From assembly GCA_002439285.1 (NCBI GenBank), contig DJTQ01000118.1:1-19434 (forward strand): 19,434 nucleotides of DNA, read 5' to 3'. This DNA comes from Paenibacillaceae bacterium UBA6304 (GTDB lineage: Bacteria; Bacillota; Bacilli; Paenibacillales; Paenibacillaceae). Position 1 is the first letter of the stretch; every line of letters begins with the position of its first letter. Both the position numbers and the translations under genes were made by a program. The notes beneath the pieces are model-generated. The model ran no database searches. It was not told the DNA's origin and saw nothing but the letters and a program-made list of their open reading frames with translations. Below, one piece after another: positions 1-7,405 of this stretch.

Positions 1-1681
1 CGCGGAGTACGCTGCGGTCCTCGCTCATCGGCATAGCCAGCTTGACTTCAAGTCCGCCTTCCCCGGGTGCCGGATACTTGCCTGCAGCCCCTTCGCGGAT
101 GAAGGAATAGCCCATCGTCTCCTGCCACCCGCCATGAACGAGCAGGTTGCGCAGCGACCGCCGCAATGCTTGCGGTTTGCTGTAACCGCCGACCGTAGTC
201 GGCCCCTCAATCGCCGTTACAGGTATATTGTCATAGCCATATAGACGAGCGATCTCTTCGATCAGATCCACATCCCGGGTAATATCTCCCCGGCGGGTCG
301 GAATGCGAACCTCCAGTACATTCCCTTCCAGATCGCCGCATTCAAAATGCAAACGGATCAGAAGTGCTTTCGTTTCAAGGGTAGAAATATCCGTCCCCAG
401 ATAAGCATTCAATTTATCCAATGATAGAGCAATAGTATGCTCTTGCGCTTCAGTTGTTACGGACTGAACTATGCCTTGCAGCGTTCTTCCTCCAGCGATT
501 TCAACCATCAGGGAAGCAGCCCGGTCCAGAGCCGGAAGCACTCTGGAAGGATCTACCTCCTTCTCAAAGCGCTGTGAAGCCTCGGAACGAAGACCGAGTT
601 GGCGAGAAGTTTTGCGGACGGAACCGCCGTCGAACTTAGCCGACTCCAGCACGATGTTCGTAGTGGATTCAGTCACTTCGGAATCAAGTCCGCCCATTAC
701 GCCAGCCAATCCTACCGGACGGTCCTCTCCATCCACAATCAGCAGCGCACCTGGTTCAAGCTTGCGCTCTTGTCCGTCCAAAGTAACCAGGGTCTCCCCT
801 TCTCTTGCCGTGCGCACACCGATCGTGTTTCCGGCAATTTTGTCGGCGTCAAATGCATGAAGCGGCTGTCCGTATTCCAGCATGACATAATTCGTAATAT
901 CCACAATGTTATTGATTGGCCGGATGCCTGCCGCCATAAGACGACTTTGCAGCCAAAGCGGTGAAACGCCAATGCTTACGCCCGAAATATATCGGACCGC
1001 ATACCGGCTGCACAAATCCGGCGATTCCATCTTCACCGCGATCCGGCTCTGTGCCGGTTCAGCTACCTCGATGAGGTCTTGTTCAGGGTGCGGAAGCAAT
1101 ACGTCCCGGCCCAGAATCGCGCCAACCTCATAAGCAGCACCGAGCATGCTGAGGCAATCCGAACGGTTCGGTGTCAAATCAAAATCAAGCACCTGATCAT
1201 CCAGATGCAGCAGCTTCGCGATCGGCGTTCCAATCTCGCTGTCCTCAGGCAGGACAAGAATTCCTTCTTGCTGTTCCTTAGGGAGCAATTTATCGTTCAA
1301 GCCAAGCTCTTTGGCTGAACAAATCATGCCTTGTGAAGGGATGCCGCGAAGTTTTGCCTTCTTGATTTCCAGTCCGCCCGGAAGCTTCGCTCCGACAAGT
1401 GCCACAGGCACCTTCTGCCCGGCATCCACGTTTTTCGCGCCGCAAACGATTTGCAGGTCTTCTTCCTGGCCGGCATCGACGATGCAGACGTTCAATTTAT
1501 CGGCATCCGGATGCTTTTCCTTGCTCTTTACGAATCCGACTACAACTTTGGTGACCCCTTTATTCCGATTCTCGACCGAGTCGATTTCGATGCCGGAACG
1601 AGTAATCATCTCGGCAAGCTGCGGAATATCCACATTTTCTAGCGAAACATATTGTGATAACCATTCGGTTGATACTTTCAT
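1..1681 (-). CDS. pheT: Phenylalanyl-tRNA synthetase beta subunit, 3' end cut off by the window
   Basis: An open frame runs from the ATG at 1681 to the left edge without a stop, giving about 560 residues of a protein that is usually about 800. PheT is the large subunit of the cytoplasmic alpha2-beta2 enzyme that charges tRNA-Phe; it contributes tRNA binding and editing of mischarged tyrosine. Visible landmarks in order are the N-terminal MKVSTEWLSQYV, the EMAP/OB-like tRNA-binding domain around HPDADKLNVC, GIPSQGMICSAKELGL, the FDLTPNRSDCLSMLG stretch, the B5-type segment RRGDITRDVDLIEEIARLYG, and MPMSEDRSVLR just before the edge. The ribosome binding site AAGGAAGGGG lies just upstream of the ATG. 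The gene starts 26 bp after the pheS stop, so the two are surely co-transcribed from the T-box promoter near 3125. The C-terminal catalytic-like and anticodon-binding domains lie outside the window. Confidence 0.97.
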   Translation of the reverse strand, partial: MKVSTEWLSQYVSLENVDIPQLAEMITRSGIEIDSVENRNKGVTKVVVGFVKSKEKHPDADKLNVCIVDAGQEEDLQIVCGAKNVDAGQKVPVALVGAKLPGGLEIKKAKLRGIPSQGMICSAKELGLNDKLLPKEQQEGILVLPEDSEIGTPIAKLLHLDDQVLDFDLTPNRSDCLSMLGAAYEVGAILGRDVLLPHPEQDLIEVAEPAQSRIAVKMESPDLCSRYAVRYISGVSIGVSPLWLQSRLMAAGIRPINNIVDITNYVMLEYGQPLHAFDADKIAGNTIGVRTAREGETLVTLDGQERKLEPGALLIVDGEDRPVGLAGVMGGLDSEVTESTTNIVLESAKFDGGSVRKTSRQLGLRSEASQRFEKEVDPSRVLPALDRAASLMVEIAGGRTLQGIVQSVTTEAQEHTIALSLDKLNAYLGTDISTLETKALLIRLHFECGDLEGNVLEVRIPTRRGDITRDVDLIEEIARLYGYDNIPVTAIEGPTTVGGYSKPQALRRSLRNLLVHGGWQETMGYSFIREGAAGKYPAPGEGGLEVKLAMPMSEDRSVLR

Positions 1682-1707
1682 GTTAATTCCCCTTCCTTAT
1701 CCGTGGC

Positions 1708-2742
1708 CTATACTCTGGCAAACTGCTGCAGGAAACGCAGGTCATTATTATAGAAGTGACGGATGTCGTCGACGCCGTACTTCAACATCGCGATCCGCTC
1801 CACGCCCATTCCGAACGCAAAACCGCTGTATTGTTCCGGATCGTATCCGCTCATTTCCAGCACCCGAGGATGAACCATCCCACTGCCCAAGATCTCCAGC
1901 CAACCGGAATGTTTGCAGACCCGACAGCCGTTTCCGCCGCATTTCACGCAAGTAACGTCAACCTCGACGCTCGGCTCGGTGAACGGGAAGAAGCTTGGAC
2001 GTAGGCGGATTTGCGTGTGCTCCCCGAACATTTTGCGAGTGAACTCCAGCAATGTTCCCTTGAGATCGCTCATGCGAATTCTTTTGCCGACGACCAGACC
2101 TTCAATTTGATGGAACTGGAAGGAATGAGTCGCGTCATCGTCATCGCGGCGGAATACGCGCCCCGGACAAATGACCTTGATCGGAACTTCCCCCTTCATC
2201 GCTTCCATCGTACGAACCTGAACCGGAGAGGTCTGGGTGCGCATCAACAAGTCCTCAGTCAAATAGAAGGAATCCTGCATATCACGGGCAGGGTGGTTCT
2301 TCGGCAAATTTAATGCTTCGAAGTTGTAATAGTCCGTCTCCACTTCAGGACCTTCCGCAATCCGGTATCCCATCCCGATAAAAATGTCCTCAATCTCCTG
2401 AATAACCTGATTCAGCGGATGTACGGCCCCCTGCTTAAGCGGGCGTCCTGGCAAGGTAACATCCAGCTTCTCGGCTGCGAGCCGGCTCTCGGTTTCTTGA
2501 CGCTGAAAAGCGCTCTGTTTCTCTTCAATTAACCCCTCGATTGCACCGCGCACGTCATTGGCCACTTGGCCGATCAATGGCCGTTCCTCGGCGCTCAGGC
2601 CACCCATACCGCGCAGAATCTCGGTGAGAGCTCCTTTTTTACCCAGATACTTGACCCGCAGGTCGTTGAGATGAATCGCATCAGCCGCTTTGCCAAGCTG
2701 CTCCATCGCTTCGTGTTTGAGTGCCTCCAAACGTTCTTTCAT
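1708..2742 (-). CDS. pheS: Phenylalanyl-tRNA synthetase alpha subunit
   Basis: This is the catalytic subunit of phenylalanyl-tRNA synthetase, a class II aminoacyl-tRNA synthetase that joins L-Phe to tRNA-Phe. The N-terminal coiled-coil region (about residues 1-85) is followed by the catalytic core. The core shows the motif 2 region [20 protein letters not shown] (near residue 200), the Cys-rich CxxCGGxGCxxC knot common in Bacillota PheS (near 275-285), and motif 3 [12 protein letters not shown] (near 310-320). The length of 344 aa is normal for the family. I chose the ATG at 2742. The frame also opens at a TTG at 2748, but the AAGGAGGAA site at 2749-2757 sits 8 nt from the ATG and only about 2 nt from the TTG. 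Expression should depend on the upstream T-box leader. Confidence 0.98.
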   Translation of the reverse strand: MKERLEALKHEAMEQLGKAADAIHLNDLRVKYLGKKGALTEILRGMGGLSAEERPLIGQVANDVRGAIEGLIEEKQSAFQRQETESRLAAEKLDVTLPGRPLKQGAVHPLNQVIQEIEDIFIGMGYRIAEGPEVETDYYNFEALNLPKNHPARDMQDSFYLTEDLLMRTQTSPVQVRTMEAMKGEVPIKVICPGRVFRRDDDDATHSFQFHQIEGLVVGKRIRMSDLKGTLLEFTRKMFGEHTQIRLRPSFFPFTEPSVEVDVTCVKCGGNGCRVCKHSGWLEILGSGMVHPRVLEMSGYDPEQYSGFAFGMGVERIAMLKYGVDDIRHFYNNDLRFLQQFARV

Positions 2743-2789
2743 CGACAATTCCTCCTTAAGCTTCGTAAACCATTCATGATCGTAACAAC

Positions 2790-2827
2790 AAAAAAGGCCT
2801 CTTCTCCCGGAAAGGGACGAAAAGACC
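2790..2827 (-). terminator. T-box-controlled intrinsic terminator of pheST
   Basis: On the minus strand GGTCTTTTC pairs with GAAGAGGCC over 9 bp (with G-U pairs) and is followed by six T residues. The left arm overlaps the end of the T-box sequence, as needed for the competing antiterminator. Confidence 0.9.
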
Positions 2828-3115
2828 GTGGTACCACCCTTGTTAGAATCTCCACAATCACCTGCCGGTAAGTCCTAAAACGTACCTCCCGGGGAAAAAG
2901 ATTCTCACTTTATCGGCATAACGGGCCGCAGCCGGTATCCTCTACTGCACCGCCGTCTGCCGAATTCCGGTTTTAAGCGGGGTTCAAGGAACTGCTCCAG
3001 AGCGAACTTCAGCAGCCTGATTCCGTAGAGACGCTCTCAATCAACGACGTCTCCTCCCTGTAAGGAGGCTTCTGCCTACTCTTCTCCATCACTGCATTTA
3101 CTTTTTGACTTATCT
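2790..3115 (-). promoter_or_regulatory. T-box leader of pheST, specific for tRNA-Phe
   Basis: The untranslated leader between the promoter and pheS carries the canonical T-box sequence AAGGGTGGTACCACGG at 2826-2841, followed by an intrinsic terminator at 2790-2827. Upstream lies a long Stem I region. Within the stretch GAAGTTCGC (around 3001-3010) a UUC phenylalanine codon at 3004-3006 is placed as expected for the specifier. In this family, uncharged tRNA-Phe pairs with the specifier through its anticodon and with the T-box bulge through its NCCA end, which favours the antiterminator and allows pheST transcription. The T-box and terminator are read directly; the specifier is assigned by context, and Stem I was not folded computationally. 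The 5' boundary is an estimate from the promoter. Confidence 0.93.
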
Positions 3116-3121
3116 TCTGAT

Positions 3122-3150
3122 ATTATATGCAAAGTTTCGTTCAATGGCAA
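3122..3150 (-). promoter_or_regulatory. Sigma-A-type promoter of the pheST T-box transcript
   Basis: On the minus strand the -35 box is TTGCCA (3145-3150) and the -10 box is a perfect TATAAT (3122-3127), separated by 17 bp. This predicts a start near 3115, immediately before the T-box Stem I region. Confidence 0.8.
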
Positions 3151-3316
3151 GCCGTTGCAGTCATCATTTGTCGGCAGATACCGGACTTGCTGCGGCTTTG
3201 TTCCCTTTCAAAACTCTCGGATTCGCAGATCGTTGGATTCCCATGGATCTTGTGGTATCGTAAAGGTTAACTTTTACTAAGCCTTCAAATCCAACACCAA
3301 GGAGAATTTACCCCTT

Positions 3317-3523
3317 ATGAACGGAACTGTACGCAGTAATATTGCCCTGGGTCTAACCGTCGATATCGTGCTAAAAAAAGATCAACCCACCGGACGGCTT
3401 ACCCGCGGCATCGTCAAGGATATTCTGACCAACTCGCCGAATCATCCCCATGGGATCAAGGTCCGGCTTCAAGACGGTCAGGTGGGACGGGTTAAAAGCA
3501 TCATCCCGGCCGGAAGCAAATAA
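3317..3523 (+). CDS. ywbE: YwbE family protein (DUF2196)
   Basis: This 68-residue protein matches the small YwbE family. The recognisable core is VDIVLKKDQPTGRLTRGIVK followed by DILTNSPNHPHGIKVRLQDGQVGRV. The short beta-rich sequence with a conserved HPHGIKVRL and DGQVGRV resembles an SH3/KOW-like fold, but the biochemical role of the family is not established, so I give none. The length is typical. The start at 3317 is preceded by AAGGAG at 3299-3304 with a long spacing of 12 nt; no better start exists in frame. It is divergent from the pheST promoter and followed by a hairpin at 3551-3577, so it is probably a single-gene transcript. A weak promoter candidate is TTGTGG at 3250-3255 with TTTACT at 3273-3278 (17 bp apart). 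Confidence 0.88.
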   Translation: MNGTVRSNIALGLTVDIVLKKDQPTGRLTRGIVKDILTNSPNHPHGIKVRLQDGQVGRVKSIIPAGSK

Positions 3524-3550
3524 ACCATTGTCATCGCCCCTTGAAAATGC

Positions 3551-3577
3551 GAAAGGACAGCCTATGGCTGTCCTTTC
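3551..3577. terminator. Bidirectional intrinsic terminator between ywbE and the convergent stress gene
   Basis: A near-perfect hairpin, GAAAGGACAGCC-TAT-GGCTGTCCTTTC, lies between the two convergent stop codons. The plus-strand side continues TTTCCTTATG, so the T run is short but present. It probably ends ywbE and may also act on the minus-strand gene. Confidence 0.7.
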
Positions 3578-3623
3578 CTTATGTTATTTAACTGGAATTC
3601 ACCGTCATACCGATAATAAGCAA

Positions 3624-4649
3624 TTAGTCGAGCTTCGAATCCCCTTGGACTCTAGGGTTACCGGTCTGATCCAGTCGGGCTTCTTCCTTCTTCAAAGTAT
3701 CCCTTACCTGTTCGGTTTCCTGAACTTCCCGTTTATGAATCTCTACCTCGCCGGTTACGACCGGACGCTTATTGACCTCTACCCGCTCCTCCGTCACCGG
3801 GATGCGAATCGTTTCGTCACGCCCGATCGGCTCGCCGGCCGCATCGTCATGGATCACCTTTTTCTCGATCACCACTTCCTCACGGCTAACCGGTACATTG
3901 ATCGTCTTCTGCTCTTCAACCACTTCTTTGCGCAGGTTCACTTCACCGGTAGTTTCCCGGCTCTTCGAAATGTCGAGCCGTTCTTCATGAAGACGCATCG
4001 TGCGATCTTCATCGCCGAGATCTCTTGTCAGATCCTGCGGACGGTCCAGCGTCGCCAATTCCTGATAGAAAGCGCCTGCCGGTTCACGTGTTTCCCGCAC
4101 TTCTTCTTCGGCAACGGTGCGGTTAACCCCTTTATCAAGATGATTAACATCCCGATAGTTATGTGCATTCAAGGAGTGGTGATCGCGGAATACCTGATAA
4201 ACCTGTCCTTCCTGCGCGTCGGTCGCATCCACCATTACAAGAATGCGGCCATGCTTGACAAAGCTATTGTACTCTTCCGCCTCATCCTCAGGAATTCCAA
4301 GACCTACCAGCCCGCCTACCAGCCCACCGGCTCCGGCACCTACAGCAGCCCCCGTCAATGTTGCCGCGATCGGTCCGGCAGCGATGATGGGGCCGATTCC
4401 GGGAATAGCGAGTGCCCCGAGACCTGCGAGCAAGCCGGCTACGCCGCCCAGTATACCTCCTGTGGCCGCCCCGGAAGCAATACCTTCCGGTGCCTTAGTT
4501 CCGGTCTCGTCATGAATGGAATTGATATCATCTTTGTTTTTCCCTATGACTGAAATATCGTTCGAATCATATCCAAGTCTTTGTAAATCCCGAATCGCAT
4601 TAGAAGCATCCTGATCTGAAGCAAACACGCCAACTATTTTTTGAGCCAT
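3624..4649 (-). CDS. General-stress-type protein: YflT-like domain, glycine-rich segment, DUF2382
   Basis: The 341-residue protein has three parts. Residues 3-40 (QKIVGVFASDQDASNAIRDL and following) resemble the YflT/general stress protein 17M N-terminal fold, which probably continues after the insertion near 134-155 (GRILVMVDATD). Residues about 56-118 are a Gly/Ala-rich hydrophobic stretch (GGILGGVAGLLAGLGALAIP and GAGAGGLVGGLVG) like glycine-zipper membrane-associating segments. Residues about 217-325 match DUF2382 (YsnF/AvaK), with its repeated charged strands such as MRLHEERLDISK, VPVSREEVVIEK and IPVTEERVEVNKRPVVTGEV. The family is associated with stress responses, but no molecular function is established. 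An excellent AGGAGGT site lies 8 nt upstream of the ATG. A sigma-B-like element (GTTTGA, 13 bp, GGTTAA at 4689-4713) is possible but weak. The gene is monocistronic. Confidence 0.88.
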   Translation of the reverse strand: MAQKIVGVFASDQDASNAIRDLQRLGYDSNDISVIGKNKDDINSIHDETGTKAPEGIASGAATGGILGGVAGLLAGLGALAIPGIGPIIAAGPIAATLTGAAVGAGAGGLVGGLVGLGIPEDEAEEYNSFVKHGRILVMVDATDAQEGQVYQVFRDHHSLNAHNYRDVNHLDKGVNRTVAEEEVRETREPAGAFYQELATLDRPQDLTRDLGDEDRTMRLHEERLDISKSRETTGEVNLRKEVVEEQKTINVPVSREEVVIEKKVIHDDAAGEPIGRDETIRIPVTEERVEVNKRPVVTGEVEIHKREVQETEQVRDTLKKEEARLDQTGNPRVQGDSKLD

Positions 4650-4735
4650 ATCAATTACCTCCTGATGTGAATTGGGTTCAGAAGATAATTAACCACTTGC
4701 TTCATATTCAAACTTCCAGAATCTGTGCAAGCAAC

Positions 4736-4761
4736 AAAAAAAGCCGCCATTCGGCAGCTTT
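4736..4761 (-). terminator. Terminator of the tRNA-Pro/tRNA-Gly transcript
   Basis: On the minus strand AAAGCTGCC-GAAT-GGCGGCTTT forms a 9-bp stem with one G-U pair and is followed by a further T run at 4736-4739. It begins 13 nt after the tRNA-Gly CCA end. Confidence 0.88.
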
Positions 4762-4774
4762 ATCGTAGTAATTA

Positions 4775-4848
4775 TGGAGCGGGTGATGGGAATCGAACCC
4801 ACGCTACCAGCTTGGAAGGCTGGAGTTCTACCATTGAACTACACCCGC
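4775..4848 (-). tRNA. tRNA-Gly (anticodon UCC)
   Basis: On the minus strand a 74-nt cloverleaf starts GCGGGTGTAGTTCAATGG and ends CACCCGC-T-CCA, so the CCA is encoded. The acceptor stem GCGGGTG/CACCCGC is perfect. The anticodon arm CCAGC-CTTCCAA-GCTGG gives anticodon UCC, reading GGA and GGG. The T arm GTGGG-TTCGATT-CCCAT is canonical. It is second in a two-tRNA transcript, 40 nt after tRNA-Pro. Confidence 0.97.
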
Positions 4849-4888
4849 ATATTGAGTGAAATCAGAATCCATCGAAATAAAATAAATA

Positions 4889-4965
4889 TGGTCGGGACGA
4901 CACGATTTGAACATGCGACCCCCTGGTCCCAAACCAGGTGCTCTACCAAGCTGAGCTACGTCCCG
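4889..4965 (-). tRNA. tRNA-Pro (anticodon UGG)
   Basis: On the minus strand a 77-nt cloverleaf starts CGGGACGTAGCTCAGCTTGG and ends CGTCCCG-A-CCA, with the CCA encoded. The acceptor stem CGGGACG/CGTCCCG is perfect. The anticodon arm CCTGG-TTTGGGA-CCAGG gives anticodon UGG, reading proline codons. The D-arm (GCTCAGCTTGGTAGAGC) and T-loop (TTCAAAT) are typical. It is first in the transcript from the promoter at 5009-5037. Confidence 0.97.
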
Positions 4966-5008
4966 AAGCTTCACTTTTAAACAATTTCCGCTCGTGAAGA
5001 CAAAATAT

Positions 5009-5037
5009 AATATATCACTTTTCTTTTTGCGTTGCAA
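5009..5037 (-). promoter_or_regulatory. Promoter of the tRNA-Pro/tRNA-Gly transcript
   Basis: On the minus strand the -35 box is TTGCAA (5032-5037) and the -10 box is TATATT (5009-5014), separated by 17 bp. The predicted start is about 35 nt before tRNA-Pro. Confidence 0.65.
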
Positions 5038-5066
5038 TAACTTTTTCTGAATTAGTATTCCTTAGT

Positions 5067-5096
5067 GTTCCTTAGCCGGCAAGCCGGCTAAGGAAC
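5067..5096. repeat. Perfect 14-bp inverted repeat containing the stop codon of the GGDEF-EAL gene
   Basis: The arms are GTTCCTTAGCCGGC and GCCGGCTAAGGAAC with only two bases between them. The repeat covers the last codons and the TAA stop (5072-5074) of the upstream minus-strand gene. No T run follows on either strand, so it is not a typical intrinsic terminator, but as RNA it would form a very stable hairpin that could define the mRNA 3' end. A related copy of one arm, ACTAAGGAAT, follows directly on the minus strand. Confidence 0.85.
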
Positions 5097-7195
5097 TGAT
5101 CTTCTAGCACTCGTGCCGGAACGGGCTTGCTAAACAAGTACCCTTGGCCTTCATGACAGTTTTGCCCCTTAAGGAATTCAAGTTGCTCCTCACTCTCGAC
5201 GCCTTCCGCAGTAACCTTTAGCTTCAAATGATGCGCCATCGTCGTGATGGTGGAGACAATCGCGGCATCATTTCCATCAAGCATAACTTCTTTCACAAAG
5301 GAACGGTCGATTTTCAGACGGTCGATCGGCAAGCTTTTCAAGTAGTTGAGCGAGCTATAGCCTGTTCCAAAGTCATCAATGCTAATATGTACCCCGAGCC
5401 GCTTCAAGCTTTGAAGTTGGTTCAAGGCCGTATCGATATCAAAAGTCATGCTCTCCGTGACTTCCAACTCCAAATATTTGGCCTCTAGGCCAACCTCTCC
5501 CAAAATCGCATCGACCTTGTCAGCCAAATTGTACTGACGGAACTGGCGCATAGACAAATTCACCGAAATACAGACCGGTTCATATCCCTCCAGCTGCCAC
5601 TTCTTGTTATGCTGACAGGCCGTTCTCAGCACCCATTCGCCAAGCGGAACGATCAGTCCGGAATCTTCAGCCAAAGGAATGAACTCATTGGGCGGAAGCA
5701 GTCCCCGTTTGGGATGGTTCCAGCGGACCAGCGCTTCCATACCAACCATCTTACCTGTAAGCAGGCTGAACTGCGGCTGATATTCCAGAAAGAACTCATC
5801 CCGATCCAGAGCTTTGCGCATATCGTTCTCCAATTCCACTCTGGATTGGGTAAGCTTCTTCATCACTTCCGTATAGCGGATGAATACCTGATCATGCTCT
5901 TTAGCATGGTGAACCGCCATATCCGCATACTGGATCATTTGGTCAACGGACTCTCCGTCCTCCGGATAAATGGAAAGCCCCATGCTTAAGGAAATGTGGT
6001 ATTCGGTTTGATCAATCAAAACCGAGGGATCCACCGATACGAGCAATTGTTCTGCACGCAATTCTATATCGCTTATTTCCTTGAGATTAGAAAAAATGAC
6101 GGCGAATTCGTCTTCCCCCATCCGGAAGACCTCTTCCCCAGGCAGACACAATCCGTTCAATCGCTCCCCAACTTCCATCAAGAGCTTATCTCCAGCACTG
6201 TAGCCCAAAGAATCGTTTATCGCTTTAAACCGGTCGATATTTATAACCGCAACCCCTGTCCGTACCGTTTCCTTCCCTTGGGACGTCAGCATCGCACCAA
6301 GCGTCTCTTTCATTCGTCTTAAATTAGGAAGACCTGTGAGGTCATCATGATAAGCCATACGCTTCATTTGCGCTTCGAATGCCTGTTGGCCGCGAAACGG
6401 TTCATCAATCGTTAAATGATAAACGCCCTTAAGCACAAAATAGTAGGAAATCACGATATACCAGCTCCCAATAACATGAGCCAGTCCGGAATCAACGGAG
6501 GTACCGGTCATTATCAGCGTAAAACCCATCATCATGAACAGCAAAGCACGAATTACGGTCAGAGCCGCTTTAGGTCGCTCCTTGCGGTGACGATAAAGAA
6601 TGGACACAATACCAGCGGCATAAAGCGACAATATAGCCGCCATAAATACCACTTTTACCGTAGGTTGCCCATGGAACTCAAGTAAAGATGCAGGAAGAAT
6701 GTCCTGATATGTATATAACGAAACGATTCCCGCCGCACCGACCAAGGCAGTAGTTGAGAACACGAACATCTTATGTTTGCCTGAAACCAGCCGGTCTGAC
6801 GTTGAAAAAATGCTCAACATACCTACAGCGCACAAAAGGTGCAAAATGATTAAAAATGCATTTGATAAGCGATGTCCTGTTTCCAAACCGAACAGCTTGA
6901 TGCCGCTTATCCCAGCGGTGTAAAGAACGTTCAATATTCCCAGGATCGAAAATAACACCGCAGAGTAAAGCCGCTGTTTTGACAACTTTTCCGTGAACAA
7001 AATCCATCCTTGCGTAAAAATCGCGAAAGAAACGGCACCGCAGACTAAACCGGCCACAAGCTGCAATGTTTGCAGCCATTCCGCGGCATTAGGGTGGTTA
7101 AAATCTCCTGCAGTAAGCATGATGATACCGAGCATCACCGCCAAACCGAATCCTCCCTGGATGATTGTTGCTCTCTCCTCTGTCCTGATTCCCAT
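5072..7195 (-). CDS. Membrane-bound GGDEF-EAL protein, probable c-di-GMP phosphodiesterase
   Basis: The 707-residue protein begins with about eight membrane segments (roughly residues 9-28, 40-67, 76-98, 112-132, 142-164, 179-201, 210-232, 240-262), which look like a MASE-type sensor module; the exact class is not assigned. A GGDEF domain (about 275-440) keeps DDLTGLPN and the metal-region INIDRF, but its signature is GEDEF (360-364) rather than GGDEF, and no RxxD inhibitory site precedes it, so it is probably not a cyclase. The EAL domain (about 455-700) keeps EAL (487-489), NLS (546-548), LEVTES, DDFGTGYS (607-614), KID (628-630), the E664/E667 region and QGYLFSKP, so it should hydrolyse c-di-GMP. 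The start at 7195 has a G-rich but modest site (CCGGGGG). A promoter sits at 7222-7250. It appears to be transcribed alone. Confidence 0.93.
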   Translation of the reverse strand: MGIRTEERATIIQGGFGLAVMLGIIMLTAGDFNHPNAAEWLQTLQLVAGLVCGAVSFAIFTQGWILFTEKLSKQRLYSAVLFSILGILNVLYTAGISGIKLFGLETGHRLSNAFLIILHLLCAVGMLSIFSTSDRLVSGKHKMFVFSTTALVGAAGIVSLYTYQDILPASLLEFHGQPTVKVVFMAAILSLYAAGIVSILYRHRKERPKAALTVIRALLFMMMGFTLIMTGTSVDSGLAHVIGSWYIVISYYFVLKGVYHLTIDEPFRGQQAFEAQMKRMAYHDDLTGLPNLRRMKETLGAMLTSQGKETVRTGVAVINIDRFKAINDSLGYSAGDKLLMEVGERLNGLCLPGEEVFRMGEDEFAVIFSNLKEISDIELRAEQLLVSVDPSVLIDQTEYHISLSMGLSIYPEDGESVDQMIQYADMAVHHAKEHDQVFIRYTEVMKKLTQSRVELENDMRKALDRDEFFLEYQPQFSLLTGKMVGMEALVRWNHPKRGLLPPNEFIPLAEDSGLIVPLGEWVLRTACQHNKKWQLEGYEPVCISVNLSMRQFRQYNLADKVDAILGEVGLEAKYLELEVTESMTFDIDTALNQLQSLKRLGVHISIDDFGTGYSSLNYLKSLPIDRLKIDRSFVKEVMLDGNDAAIVSTITTMAHHLKLKVTAEGVESEEQLEFLKGQNCHEGQGYLFSKPVPARVLEDQFLSRLAG

Positions 7196-7221
7196 TTATG
7201 TTCAACCCCCGGAGGTAATGA

Positions 7222-7250
7222 TCTATAAAACTGCTTGTTGTACAATTCAA
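7222..7250 (-). promoter_or_regulatory. Promoter candidate of the GGDEF-EAL gene
   Basis: On the minus strand TTGAAT (7245-7250) and TATAGA (7222-7227) are 17 bp apart, giving a start about 20 nt before the ATG. The spacer contains TTGTACAA, a perfect 8-bp palindrome inside TTGTTG...CAACAA, which could be an operator. Confidence 0.5.
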
Positions 7251-7358
7251 CAAAAACCGACCCATTCCTGCCTTTTAATTTAAATCATTATAAAAAACTG
7301 CATGAATATTCACCAAAATCATTCAAAATTCATAAGCGGTTAAAATTAAAGGCATAAC

Positions 7359-7397
7359 AGGTAAAAGCCCGGCTCCACACGAGCCGAACTTTCACCT
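7359..7397 (-). terminator. Terminator of the aldolase-like gene
   Basis: On the minus strand a 17-bp stem (AGGTGAAAG-TTCGGCTC paired with GAGCCGGG-CTTTTACCT, loop GTGTG) lies 8 nt after the stop at 7406. The core AAAG...CTTTT layout fits an intrinsic terminator, though the T run is short. Confidence 0.75.
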
Positions 7398-7405
7398 TAA
7401 ATCTG

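Noticed and set aside
2743..2748. A TTG start for PheS two codons upstream
   Set aside because: Only about 2 nt separate it from AAGGAGGAA; the ATG at 2742 has normal spacing.
3450..4553. A 367-codon plus-strand frame
   Set aside because: It overlaps the end of ywbE and runs antisense to the DUF2382 gene; the translation has no recognisable domain and the opposite strand has a clear ribosome binding site and family match.
4689..4713. A sigma-B promoter for the stress-type gene
   Set aside because: The -10 region GGTTAA matches GGGTAT poorly and sigma-B is not certain in this organism; mentioned only as a possibility.
4774..4980. A 68-codon plus-strand reading frame over the tRNA genes
   Set aside because: It is antisense to two perfect tRNA cloverleafs and has no ribosome binding site; such frames are a frequent false protein call.
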